Shown in pieces: positions 1 to 9,451 of a DNA stretch of 64,000 nucleotides. Numbering within the stretch: position 1 is the first letter of the stretch; every line of letters starts with the position of its first letter. The translations under genes were made by a program, and so were the position numbers. A model generated the notes under the pieces. It worked only from the letters and a program-made list of their open reading frames with translations. It was not told where the DNA came from and ran no database searches. Source of the DNA: Chionoecetes opilio (Eukaryota > Arthropoda > Malacostraca > Decapoda > Majidae); the NCBI GenBank assembly GCA_016584305.1, contig JACEEZ010019097.1:252312-316311 (forward strand), written 5' to 3'.

Positions 1-94
1 ACGTGTGTGTGTAGTGTGTGTATGTGTGCTACGTGTGTGTGTATGAGTGTGTGTGTGGTGTATATATTATGTTGTGGTGTGTGTGTGTGTGTGG

Positions 95-138
<44 letters not shown>

Positions 139-235
139 TGTGTGTGTGTGTTCTATGTGTTTGCTCACTCACACAGCTCCTACCCACACACGTATACGTA
201 CACACACACCAGCACGTAAACCGTCCACACGTGCA
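1..235. repeat. compound (GT)n microsatellite
   Basis: Almost pure GT/GTAT dinucleotide sequence to about position 165, then CA-rich sequence. All open frames here are translations of the repeat (CVCV or THTH) and are not genes. Confidence 0.95.
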
Positions 236-647
236 GTACGTAACTCTTCGTACGTACCCACAGCTCAGACACCCCATCTTGGTGGCAAAACAACCTTTTC
301 TTTAACCCATCAACGAGTTATAACATGTCTTGAGTAGGAGCATAGAGCAAGGCAAGGCAGAAGGAACATGTGTATCTGTAGCGCATTCTGTACAGCAGGA
401 TAACCCTTGTAGTGCTGTAGCGATGGCAGAGGGCACGAGGCAGGGCGGAGTCAGTAAAGGATCATTGGCAGTCGCAGGAGGAGGGAGATATCACGTCTTG
501 AAGGGCGGCATCGGTGTAGAATCAGTGGCAGTCGCAGGAGGAGGGAGATATCACGTCTTGAGGCGCTGGTGGTTGGTCTGGGCTGCACTGTTGATACCAC
601 AGAAGCAGGAGGAGGAAGGGCAGGACAGGTTGGCAGGCTGGTCCTCG
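236..647. other. 3' flank of peptide gene A with a 60-bp direct duplication
   Basis: No gene is visible. Positions 461-520 and 521-580 are a tandem duplication with an exact 60-bp period; both contain GGCAGTCGCAGGAGGAGGGA followed by GATATCACGTCTTGA. Because gene A reads leftward, this is its downstream (3' UTR) side. No AATAAA signal was found for the minus strand in this stretch. Confidence 0.6.
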
Positions 648-872
648 TTACTTTGGACCGCCATGAGGAATGATGGGCTGGTCTTCATCACAGGGAAACA
701 TCAAGCAGCACCTCTCCTCCATCGGCATCTTCCTCCAGCAGCCCACACACGGCGGGTACACGATGGGCGCTGCGATGTCGCGATCCGCGACGCAGATCGA
801 CTTGGCGGCGTGCCCGAGGGTGAGAAGGCAGGCCAGCGACACCAGCAACACCAGAGGGAGGGAAGACCGCAT
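648..872 (-). CDS. small secreted cysteine-rich peptide, family member A
   Basis: This 74-residue single-exon frame starts MRSSLPLVLLVSLACLLTLG, a hydrophobic signal peptide with likely cleavage after the GHA at residues 20-22. The mature part is about 52 residues with six cysteines (27, 42, 45, 55, 56, 61). The core is PPCVGCWRK, then RCCLMFPCDED, giving C-x2-C-W-R-x7-R-C-x5-C, followed by a short PIIPHGGPK tail. The ATG at 872 is chosen because a TATA box lies 49 nt upstream and the start context ATGCGGTC is shared by the other members at 8.4, 32.6 and 54.4 kb. Size, secretion signal and spacing resemble arthropod host-defence peptides, but I do not recognise the family and the function is inference. 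The frame is intact and lies in good-quality sequence. Confidence 0.6.
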   Translation of the reverse strand: MRSSLPLVLLVSLACLLTLGHAAKSICVADRDIAAPIVYPPCVGCWRKMPMEERCCLMFPCDEDQPIIPHGGPK

Positions 873-930
873 TGTGGTGTGTGTATCTCGGCTTTGTGGA
901 TCATCAGCGGCGAGGGGAGGTTATATAAGA
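873..930 (-). promoter_or_regulatory. TATA box and short leader of peptide gene A
   Basis: On the minus strand CTTATATAACC (core 921-928) precedes the ATG by 49 nt, and the leader contains GATACACACACCACA just before ATGCGGTC. The spacing fits a transcription start about 30 nt after the TATA box. Genes C, D and E have the same order of elements. Confidence 0.55.
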
Positions 931-936
931 TCGGAA

Positions 937-1015
937 GCAGGGAGGGGAGGGTGGGAGGGGAAAGGAGGGAGGGAGGGAGGAAAGAGCCTCAGGGATGGAG
1001 GAAGGAGGGAGGGAT
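937..1015. repeat. GGGA-rich purine tract upstream of gene A promoter
   Basis: GGGAGG/GGAGGGA repeats lie immediately upstream of the TATA box. Comparable tracts sit in the same place upstream of genes C (8613-8685), D (32832-32900) and E (about 54762-54780). Confidence 0.6.
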
Positions 1016-1077
1016 GAAGCGAAGGATTTCTAATGTTCCATTACCTTACCCTGTAATTATGGGACATTCCTCAACAG

Positions 1078-1080
<3 letters not shown>

Positions 1081-1147
<67 letters not shown>
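1081..1147. repeat. (GT)n microsatellite
   Basis: About 33 GT units, next to the end of the SINE-like element that follows. Confidence 0.95.
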
Positions 1148-1153
<6 letters not shown>

Positions 1154-1170
1154 CTGTTATTCATCCACGG

Positions 1171-1642
1171 ACTGATCACGTATTGGACTCGCGACCACCA
1201 GAAGTTACCCTCCCGGAAAGAGCTTAGATCTCATAGTGACCGATCTTTGGGTAATGCTGTGACCAAGGCTAAAGGAGTATATAAGGTTAAACCGTTTCGC
1301 CCTACCACCTCCAACCGGTGGGGTGACATAGCCTGTGACGCATCAACGCAGCCCCCGCCGCGGTCATGCGAGGGTCATACGGCGCAGGGTCAGTTCGTTA
1401 CAGCCTCGTGAAGAAAGCCACGCCCCGTGAAATTGATACTGGGCGTTACTTGGCTAACGGTTTGACCTTCTCTTCCTTGGTCTTGGCTAGGACGTTACAC
1501 ACCACACACCCCATCTCCCTGCTCAAGGGAAACAGCAAGCAACCGCATTTGTCAGTGAAAAATCCCTTGGGCGGGGATTGAACGCGTGACCACAGAGTGA
1601 TGCTGATGCGTCATCGCCCGTATACCATTGACCCTTACGGAC
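1171..1642 (-). mobile_element. tRNA-derived SINE-like repeat, copy 1, interrupted
   Basis: The same sequence recurs at 7388-7632 and 31533-31777, with partial copies at 3752-3910, 24000-24110 and 24733-24880. Read on the minus strand, the head (about 1642 to 1560) has a tRNA-like A-box region CAATGGTATACGGGC and a B-box-like GCGTTCAATCCCCGC. The body runs through AAGGGATTTTTCACTGACAA to a 3' part ending GAGTCCAATACGTGATCAG. In this copy about 230 bp (about 1258-1490) interrupts the body between GGGTAATGCTG and the TTACACACCACACACC stretch. The head abuts a (GT)n tract, as in every copy. Confidence 0.6.
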
Positions 1643-1655
1643 AGTGTGTGTGTGT

Positions 1656-1690
<35 letters not shown>
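1643..1690. repeat. (GT)n microsatellite
   Basis: GT units with one TCTG interruption, directly at the SINE head. Confidence 0.9.
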
Positions 1691-1691
<1 letters not shown>

Positions 1692-2240
1692 ACATCCATA
1701 TTAGGATAAGCCTCGCCTCTTTCCTAGCCCTTCTCTTGCTCAACCCCCCCCCCACCACCCACCCACCCACTCACCCACAGGCTACCTCAGGATTAGCACC
1801 CTTCAGAAATATCTTCCGCGGTGCCACATTTACATACTTCACTTAAAGCCCCGTTCACATCTTCACGACTCTCGACGGCGACCAGTCACGACTTGCTGAG
1901 TCATGCTGTGTCGGCGCCAGTCGTCATGTGGGTCGACGTTAGGCCCAGACCGTCGCCGTCGGGTCGTGGAACTCGTGAAGCGGCGCGCAGGGGGTCTCGA
2001 CTGTGTGGTGCATGCTCTACATACTCGGGGCGGGTCTGCAACTCAAAAAATTTAACGGAAAAAAGTCGGCTCCGTGCTGGGACTCGTCGCCGAAGGGTCC
2101 AAACCTGGCCTCGACCAGTCGGGGCCGTACTGCGACCACTCGGGGCCGTACTGCGACCAGTCGGGGCCGTGCTGCGACTGGAGCAAGTGTTATTCTAGCG
2201 TGGGAAAGATCGATCTTTCTCACGCTTTCTCCCTTTCGAC

Positions 2241-2456
<216 letters not shown>

Positions 2457-2521
2457 AAGAAAGAAAAAAAAAGCGGAAATTTTTGAGATATTTATTGATA
2501 TTATTATTATTATTATCGTCA

Positions 2522-3170
2522 TCATCTAATATACTATAGGAATAGCCGTGTGTCTGTGTGTGTGTGTGTGTCTGTCTGTCTGTATTGGGTAGCCGAAACT
2601 GTAAATTCTATTTTGATGAGAGTAGACTAAAAAAATCGCAAATAAATCGTAGGTGGTAAGCGGCTTGGTCCCATGTCGATGGAATCATTTTGAAGGGGGG
2701 TTTTGGGCTAAAAACACTTTAGGAGTATTAGATTACAGGAAAAACTCTGCGGTAACGTCTAGCCGCATTCCACAAACTCAGTAGACTCATGGACGTTTGT
2801 GTGCGTGTGTGAGTGTGTGTGTGTTGGAATCGCACGGAACACAAAGGGTTGGAATCACACGGAACGTGGGCTACCCGAGGCACTTTGACCAGTGACCAAC
2901 GACAGCAACAACACGATTGGAGTTTGCAATCACATGTTGTCTAATATACGTATACTACTACAAACATCAATACATGGGTCCGAAGGGCCCGCAAACACTT
3001 GTTATCCACTATAAATAGAGCAATATCTTTAATGCAGTATCTTTAGCGCTATATACTGCTTCCGCAGTATCTTTACTGTCTGGCGATTGTTATCACCATG
3101 TCGTAGTTATTGTGTTCAATTAATAACATTAGTAGGCACATAAGTATTTGTGGCCTAGTCAAGGTGGGCA
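2522..3170. other. unique-looking part of R1, no gene
   Basis: No coding frame is supported. The region contains a short TG/TCTG tract at 2548-2585 and a TGTGTGTGTG stretch near 2810. Its copies at 22560-23170 and 28670-29300 have the same order of landmarks (GGGTAGCC, TTTTGATGAGAGTAGACTAA, the TTAGCGCTATAT region) with many one-base losses. Confidence 0.6.
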
Positions 3171-3503
3171 AGTGTGTGGACAACAGTGTGACCGACATCG
3201 GTGGCGTGGAACTTCACTACACAAGTGAAGGTTGAAAAGTGGTGTGGGGGATGGGCCAGAGCGCTGCCCACATCTACAACCTCTCGGCGTCAGTCGCAGC
3301 ACGGTTGGGAACAGTTGCAGCATGACGGCAACCGTAGTTGCCGTCATGCTGCGACTCCATGCGAGTCCATGTTAAGAATAGCCGTCATCGTCCACCTGTT
3401 GTTGTTGTTTGTTGTGCGTCCTGTTTGCGTCCCGCCTTGGTGCCCCAGGCAGGAGGCTGTGTCGCCGTCACATAAGCACCAAACTTGCTTGTGATGACCT
3501 CTG

Positions 3504-3508
<5 letters not shown>

Positions 3509-3589
<81 letters not shown>

Positions 3590-3643
3590 GTTGAGCAAGA
3601 GGTAGGGGTAGGGTAAAGGCGAGGCTTATCCTGATATGGATGT

Positions 3644-3735
<92 letters not shown>
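3509..3735. repeat. (GT)40 and (CA)44 microsatellites in opposed orientation
   Basis: Pure GT at 3509-3588, a 58-bp spacer containing TATCCTGATATGGATGTAAA, then pure CA at 3647-3735. The two tracts form a potential 80-bp-arm inverted repeat. The same GT-spacer-CA arrangement occurs at 24546-24730. Confidence 0.95.
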
Positions 3736-3736
<1 letters not shown>

Positions 3737-3751
3737 AACACACACCACACA

Positions 3752-3910
3752 CCACACAACACTGTCCGTAAGGTCAATGTAAACGGGCGATTGACGCAAT
3801 CAGCCCTCACTCTGTGGTCCCGCGTTCAATCCCCGCCCTAGGGATTTTTAACTGACAAATGCGGGCGGTTACTATCCCCCTTGAGCAGGGAGATGGGGTG
3901 TGTGGTGTCA
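3752..3910 (+). mobile_element. SINE-like repeat, partial copy (plus orientation)
   Basis: Head (CTGTCCGTAAGG, GGTCCCGCGTTCAATCCCCG) and start of the body (GATTTTTAACTGACAAATG), matching the minus-strand copies at 1171-1642 and 7388-7632. It stops after GGGTGTGTGGTGTCAC, where the GTACGGTA-rich segment begins. Confidence 0.6.
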
Positions 3911-4212
3911 CGCAGGGCATGTAGTACGGTACGGTACGGTAATATTTTTCGTAATTCGTACCTCAGATAAATACAGTACCGTAATTCCGTACCGTACCTG
4001 AATATTTGCATCGTACCGTACTAGTACGATTAATTTCCGTACCGTAATTTCGAACTATTTTTCGTACCCAAAAACATTTGACTTTCATAAACAAAATCAA
4101 TATTTGACAAAATTACTAATCATTTTCCATTGTGATTAATATACACCTACTTTTACAGGTACATACAACACCTAGTAACTTCTACCCATTTATCTCTCTA
4201 TACATTTCATAG
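3911..4212. repeat. GTACGGTA-rich AT-rich segment, duplicated at 24882-25195
   Basis: Positions 3921-4065 are full of overlapping GTACGGTA/TACCGTAC words in both orientations, so the stretch can fold on itself extensively. Nearly identical sequence follows the SINE at 24882-25195, and the whole SINE-plus-segment block is one duplication. Confidence 0.75.
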
Positions 4213-4227
4213 TTAACTCTCTCTCTC

Positions 4228-4322
<95 letters not shown>

Positions 4323-4396
4323 CTCTCCTCTCTCTCCTCTCTCTCTCTGTATATATATATATATATATATCTATATATATATTAATATATATCATA

Positions 4397-4438
<42 letters not shown>

Positions 4439-4460
4439 TAGATATATTATTTATACAAGA
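4213..4460. repeat. (TC)n followed by (AT)n tracts
   Basis: CT/TCC dinucleotides to about 4348, then TATA repeats to 4450. The homologous block at 25210-25395 has the same TC-then-AT order. Confidence 0.95.
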
Positions 4461-6186
4461 TGTACAGGTGTGGCAGGAGGAGGAGGTAAGAGAGGAGGAG
4501 GGAAAGGGAGGAGGAAAGAAGAGAGAGAGAGGGTGAAAGAAAGAGAGAAGAAAGAAAGAACCAAAAAAGAGACAAAGAAAAAAAATAAAAAAAAAAAAAC
4601 GAAAANTATTCAATTTTTGAGTGTTAACGATGAACATTTACCACAAATTTGGGGACCAGCAAATAACACATTAAAAAACAACTTGACGCCACTGAAAAGA
4701 AAATGGTATTGATAGTGCAAATTCGTATCACCCCGTATCGTTTATTGAGTGGTAGGGGGTATTTAGTTAGTATTTTTATACCCTATTTTCTGCACTCTGA
4801 AAACCCCATTCCTCCCCTTTTTGGGGGACATGGTATCTTTTTCCCAACTTTTTTTCTTAAAAGTAGTTATTTTTAGTAGTATGTATTCGCAGATCCCTCG
4901 CAATGGACCAATGGGTCTCCGGGTGCTGTTTTTCCTATTAAAATCCTCCTTTTCCTACATCTTCATTTGTTTTTCTTTATCCAGTTCCTCTTTTTCATTC
5001 CACTTTATCTTCTCTCAAATCCCCGTTTCTTCTTTTCGCCCTCCTCCATTCCTCCTCTTCCTCCTCCTCTTTTTGTGCTGCCTCGGTCTTCCAAGTATAA
5101 AGAGAAGAGAGAGAGAGAGAGAGAGAAGAGAGAGAGAAGGGGAGAGGGGAGAGAAGAGAAGACTATATGAATCAAAGTTTTTTTTCCGGGAGATAACACT
5201 GGTGGTCGCGAGTCCTACGTGATCACCGGGGGCGAAAACACCAAAAACACACACCACACCAACCACACACACCACACACACACACCACACACACACACAC
5301 ACGTAAAACCAAACACCCACAAACACACACCGCAAACACCACACACACACACCACATACCACCACCCACACAGTTTAGTTTGTTTATTTATTTTATTGAC
5401 AAACCAAAAAACCAAACACATTCAAATTTAAGATACGTAAATAAAAAGGTACCTATCATTATAAATATAAAAACTAGTTGTATCCAAAAAGGTTAATCTT
5501 CCCGAAAAAAAACCCCTAACAACAAAAAATATCTGAAAAAACCTTTTAATTATTGGGTATGTTTACAAGACCAATAAATCCCAAAAAACCACTTTACAAT
5601 GCAAACTAACAACCCCCGAAATATTCATAAACTTTTGCACATAACACATTACTAAAATTGCAAAACAAATCATCCAAGTGTTAATGTGTAACACTTTAAA
5701 TATTGAGTCACGGACAAATCTCCACGACATGCCTCTCCTCTGACGATCCACTACACACAACCTCCTCCACAGGGAAGGCGACCCCGCCCCCGCCTTTCCA
5801 CCCTCCGCTCAAAAGCCACACCACACACACCACACACACCCCACACACACACCCCCCCACCTCTTTTGAGAAAAGTCTCATAATTACAGGTAATGGTAAT
5901 GAAACATTGAAATCTTTTTACTGTCCCTCCCTTCCCCCCTCCCTCTCCTAAATCCTTTTCCCCTCCCCCCTCCCTCACATCCACTTCCTTCCCTCCCTCC
6001 TTCCCCCCTTGTGCCCCTTCCCCGCCTTTTGGGGCCCCGGCGAAGGGTGTTCGTCGTCAGTCCAAAACACAACCCGCTTGTATGACCTCGCTCGTGTTGT
6101 GGTGTGTGTTTGTGTGTGTTTGTTGTTTAGCAAGATAGGGTAGGGGAAAAGGCTGGCTATCCCGGGAATTCCCCCCATCCCTCACT
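4461..6186. other. low-complexity, poor-quality stretch without genes; N at 4606
   Basis: A single N at 4606 marks a join. After it the sequence is homopolymer-distorted. About 4740-5105 is an inverted copy of 18448-18860: both include the paired landmarks TTCATTTGTTTTTCTTTATC/GATAAAGAAGAAC and GGACATGGTATC/GATACCATGTCC. CA-rich repeat occupies 5258-5370. 5381-6180 is AT- and then C-rich with no supported coding. Confidence 0.6.
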
Positions 6187-6251
6187 CGCTATAAGCGCCT
6201 CACGGTCACAAAAAAAAGTCACCCACACAAGACCCACCGAAAACCCCAAAA

Positions 6252-6475
6252 AGCGTCCTTCGCTCCCTGCGGCGCCGGGGGGGTCCTCTTCCCCCTCTCC
6301 GCCCGTCCTCCCGCACGCAGAAGCCAACATAGTAATTTTAACACCTCCCTGCCGAACGTGTTGGAGAGAGATCAATGGACAGTGCTACCGTAAGCACCCC
6401 TGCAACGTTAATGATCACGTGAGGGATCAGGCCGTACCGTCGCAGATACCAGGAACAGGATACCGAGGGAAATAG
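6252..6475 (+). pseudogene. secreted cysteine-rich peptide paralog B, broken
   Basis: Reading plus, the mature region is open from 6305 to the TAG at 6473-6475 and contains PPCRTCWRE, then QCYRKHPCNVND, and ends VPSQIPGTGYRGK. This matches gene E (54431-54679) in the C-x2-C-W-R-x5-C-x5-C core and is identical in the last 13 residues. The signal-peptide part (6252-6304) aligns with that of E but lacks several bases, including the ATG position (AAGCGTCCTTCGC for ATGCGGTCCTTCGC), so no continuous frame exists. A TATA-like CTATAAGC at 6189-6196 lies in the equivalent promoter position. Core substitutions relative to E (RT for KK, INGQ for YNRR, a three-residue insertion) show a distinct paralog. 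The breaks lie at the edge of a poor-quality stretch, so they may be sequencing errors. Confidence 0.55.
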
Positions 6476-6593
6476 AAATAGTTGAGGACTTTACGATATA
6501 ATGATGGCAGCTGTGGTGGCAGTAAGGCACCTGTGATGATCTACTACAGGTGTGTGTGTGTGTGTGTGTGTAGGTGTGTGTGTGTGTGTGTGT

Positions 6594-6668
<75 letters not shown>

Positions 6669-7197
6669 AAGGAATATATCGCATGCCGGTGTGTGTAAAG
6701 TGATGGTGGTTTGCGTCGGTGTGTTTAAAACCCTTGTTTGTGTGTGCAGGTGTGGAGTGATGCGTGTGTCAGGTGTGTGCTGGACGCCAGGTAGCAAGAT
6801 GTAGCTACAGGTGTGGCTAGGAGGAGGAGGAGGAGGAGGAGGAGGAGGAGGAGGACGAAGAGTAGGAGAAGGTGAAAGAAAAAGACGAAGATAAAGAACA
6901 AGAAGACAAAGAACAAAAAGAAGAAGACAAAGAAAGGAAAGATGAACAGGAACAATAACAAAAACAAGAATAAATAACAAGCAAGGAATTTCGAGAACCT
7001 GTTTCCAGCAACGTGATGTAAAAAGGAGAATCTCAGCAGTGTTCGCGTCTTGTTTTTGTTCATTTGTTTGAATCTTTAGACAATTTGTGACGTGACGTGC
7101 TTTTGTTTTCCTGCAATAGATGTACTACAATGAAACGTTGTATTATTATCATGGATATTATTATTATTTATTATTATTATTATTATTATTGTTATTG

Positions 7198-7260
<63 letters not shown>

Positions 7261-7387
7261 GTTACTATTATTATTATATTATTATTTATTATTATTATTA
7301 TTATTATTATATTATTATTATTATTATTTATTATTATTATTATTATTATTATTGATGTTATTGTTATGTTATTGTATTATAAAACAG
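6476..7387 (+). repeat. duplicated flank module F, copy 1
   Basis: The order is GTTGAGGACTTTACGATATA, GT tract (6550-6664), GTGTGTAAAGTGATGGTGG, (AGG)n at 6822-6855, CAAGGAATTTCGAGAACCTG, ATAGATGTACTACAATGAAA, and (ATT)n at 7140-7375. A direct copy lies at 30616-31528 and an inverted copy at 53610-54430. Frames within it (poly-L, poly-S, poly-Y) are microsatellite translations. It follows gene B here and gene E in the inverted copy, so peptide gene and module were duplicated together. Confidence 0.85.
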
Positions 7388-7630
7388 CCTGATCACGTAT
7401 TGGACTCGCGACCACCAGCTGTTACCCTATCGGAAAGAGCTTAGATCTCATAGTGACCGATCTTTGGGTAATGCTGGGCCGTCACACACCACACACCCCA
7501 TCTCCCTGCTCAAGGGGGACAGTAACCGCTCGTATTCGTCAGTGAAAAATCCCTTGGGCGGGGATTGAACGCGGGACCACAGAGCGATGCTGATGCGTCA
7601 TCGCCCGTATACCATTGACCCTTACGGACA

Positions 7631-7632
<2 letters not shown>
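7388..7632 (-). mobile_element. tRNA-derived SINE-like repeat, copy 2
   Basis: An uninterrupted copy of the element at 1171-1642. The head at the right has ACGGACAGTG against the GT tract; the B-box-like GCGTTCAATCCCCGC and the 3' part ending in GTCCAATACGTGATCAG are present. It is about 245 bp long and inserted beside the (ATT)n tract. Confidence 0.65.
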
Positions 7633-7662
<30 letters not shown>

Positions 7663-7666
7663 GTGT

Positions 7667-7720
<54 letters not shown>

Positions 7721-7773
7721 ACATCCATATCAGGATAAGCCTCGCCTCTTCCTTACCCCTCCTCTTGCTCAAC

Positions 7774-7810
<37 letters not shown>

Positions 7811-7812
7811 CA
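7633..7812. repeat. GT and CA microsatellites around a short spacer
   Basis: GT/GTAT at 7633-7718, a spacer containing TACATCCATATCAGGATAAG, and CA at 7775-7812. This is the same arrangement as at 3509-3735. Confidence 0.9.
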
Positions 7813-8300
7813 CACAAGCAGAGGTCATCACAAGCAAGTTTGATGCTTACAGGAACTACCTCGTGTAGGTGGGTTTCACGGCCTCTTTGTAACTTCATTA
7901 TTTTCTTATGTTCTTATGTTCTTATGTGACGGCGACACAGCCTCCTGCCTGGGGCGCCAAGGTGGGACGCAAACAGGACGCACAACAAACAACAACAACA
8001 GGTGTACGATGACAGCTATTCTTAACATACTCATTTTTTTTTGTGTTCAAATATGAAGGTGATATACAGACAGAAAAAGGTTTGAAGACTTTGTATCATC
8101 CTTGTCTTCTCGGCTTCCAGCTTAGTCATCCGATCAGCCACTCCTTAACACCGACACACTGCATTAGAACCAGTCTAATGACGCTGAGGAGCTCATATTT
8201 TGAGCTCCAGCATTGACACCGTAGGAGGAATACAAAGGAAGAACAGACAGCACAAGGCGATAAGGAAGAGAAGGAGGATAGGACAACAGGTATATCGTCA
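7813..8300 (-). repeat. dispersed module R2, copy 1
   Basis: Includes AGAGGTCATCACAAGCAAG, GACGGCGACACAGCCTCCTG, CAACAACAACAGGTGTACGA and CTCCAGCATTGACACCGTAG. Copies lie at 21360-21740, 27465-27850 and 32205-32480. Its first about 150 bp also occur inverted at the end of R1 (3395-3508). No coding frame is supported. Confidence 0.7.
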
Positions 8301-8400
8301 ATCTCATCCTTTTATCCTGGCCAGTTCGGGATTCCAGGAGAGTTACGAGGAGCTGCAGGGATCTGGCCGGCAACACAAGGTAAGGTCTTGCAACACCTGG

Positions 8401-8556
8401 TCACTTCACTCCCGCTACCTTCCTCCTGCACCCTCGAGGACGCACGATGTTCCGATGCGTTTTGCAAGTGTGGCTGTGGCTGACGACGAGGGCGAGGTGG
8501 CAGGTCAGCGAAAACCCCAGCAGCGCCGCCGTCAGGAGAGTGAGGAATGACCGCAT
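8401..8556 (-). CDS. secreted peptide family member C, short product
   Basis: The 51-residue frame starts MRSFLTLLTAALLGFSL, a signal peptide very like those of genes A and E, and ends in a basic tail RPRGCRRKVAGVK. The ATG at 8556 has the family context ACCAACATGCGGTC, and a TATA box lies 47 nt upstream. After the signal only two cysteines remain in frame. The next frame on the same strand continues past the stop and reads VTRCCKTLPCVAGQIP, matching RCCLMFPC of gene A. The gene is therefore either frameshifted relative to the family or makes only a short basic peptide. The identical protein at 32618-32773 shows that the shift predates the duplication or is tolerated. Confidence 0.4.
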   Translation of the reverse strand: MRSFLTLLTAALLGFSLTCHLALVVSHSHTCKTHRNIVRPRGCRRKVAGVK

Positions 8557-8610
8557 GTTGGTGTGCGTGACTTGCGTTTGTGATGCCTCCGCGACGAGGT
8601 TGTTTATATG
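8557..8610 (-). promoter_or_regulatory. TATA box and leader of peptide gene C
   Basis: Minus-strand CATATAAACA (8601-8610) stands 47 nt before the ATG, and the leader ends CACGCACACCAAC. A GGGA/AGGG purine tract (8613-8685) lies just upstream, as for gene A. Confidence 0.55.
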
Positions 8611-8707
8611 CGAAGGGAAGGAGGGAGGGAGGGAGGGAGGAAGGGAAGGTAAGGAGGGAGGGAGGCAAGGAGGTAGATGGTAGAGAGGGGGAAGGATGAA
8701 AGGAAGA

Positions 8708-9034
8708 GTGTATGGGTAAATGTTATCTTTGCATGCATGAAGGTAATATTTACCCATACACCCGCCTTGAAGCATTCCTCTACAGTATTTAGTAGAATGT
8801 TGTAGGACACCTGTGGTCGAATGCTTCTATTTTGCCAACAATCCTCATTATAACGCCATGAATAATGTAAAACTCGTATATTTACATTTTGCATAAACCT
8901 ATGTTGACCATGACAACACTTAATTGTAGCTGCTTTGGTAGGAAATAATGGAAAATAAGCAAGCCTGACATCCCGAGACCCGACGTCCTGAGCTGACGGG
9001 AGGTTCCCAGACAGCCACCAGATGGCAGATCGAG
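8708..9034. mobile_element. foldback repeat, right half only
   Basis: Corresponds to the right half of the palindrome at 36812-37354. It starts at GTGTATGGGTAAATG, close to the TTGCATGCATGAA centre, and runs to CAGATGGCAGATCGAGCT. The left arm is missing. After 9034 the sequence continues CACTGTTATAGTCTATTG, the mirror of the left flank of the full copy. Confidence 0.65.
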
Positions 9035-9440
9035 CTCACTGTTATAGTCTATTGACGTCACTGCGTCGAAGCGTCTCATTTTGGTTTCCCCCGTAGGTTA
9101 ACCATACTTTGATCGGCCAAGGTTTACGGTTAAGTCAATTTACGTTCAGTATAATGTCACGTAACTTTGAGTGGGAATCACAATGAGCGTATTTTCGAGA
9201 AAATCCTATGGTTAGTTTCGGATCTACAGCCAAGCGTCTTCACTGTGAAACCACATACTCACATAGAGTTGGGGAATATGCTGGCGGGAACACCGTTATT
9301 TGTTGAGCTGAGATTTTCAGGCTTTGTGACGTTACGCTTTACTCTTCTATTGTGAGTCTAACTTGTATTTCTGTCTATATATCTGTATGTCTTCAGCACT
9401 ACTATATGCCTCACCTCCCCCCACCTTCTCCTCATCTATC
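9035..9440. repeat. dispersed module G, copy 1
   Basis: Contains GTCACTGCGTCGAAGCGTC, GATCGGCCAAGGTTTACGG, GGCGGGAACACCGTTATTTG and TCTTCTATTGTGAGTCTAAC. Other copies are 38352-38706, 42091-42200 (end only) and 45425-45560. In most copies it leads into the CTCCATCATGCCTC minisatellite, so module and minisatellite appear to travel together. Confidence 0.7.
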
Positions 9441-9451
9441 CTTATCATAAC

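Noticed and set aside
1274..1284. Promoter at GTATATAAGG
   Set aside because: It lies in an insertion inside a SINE, with no coding frame or conserved start downstream.
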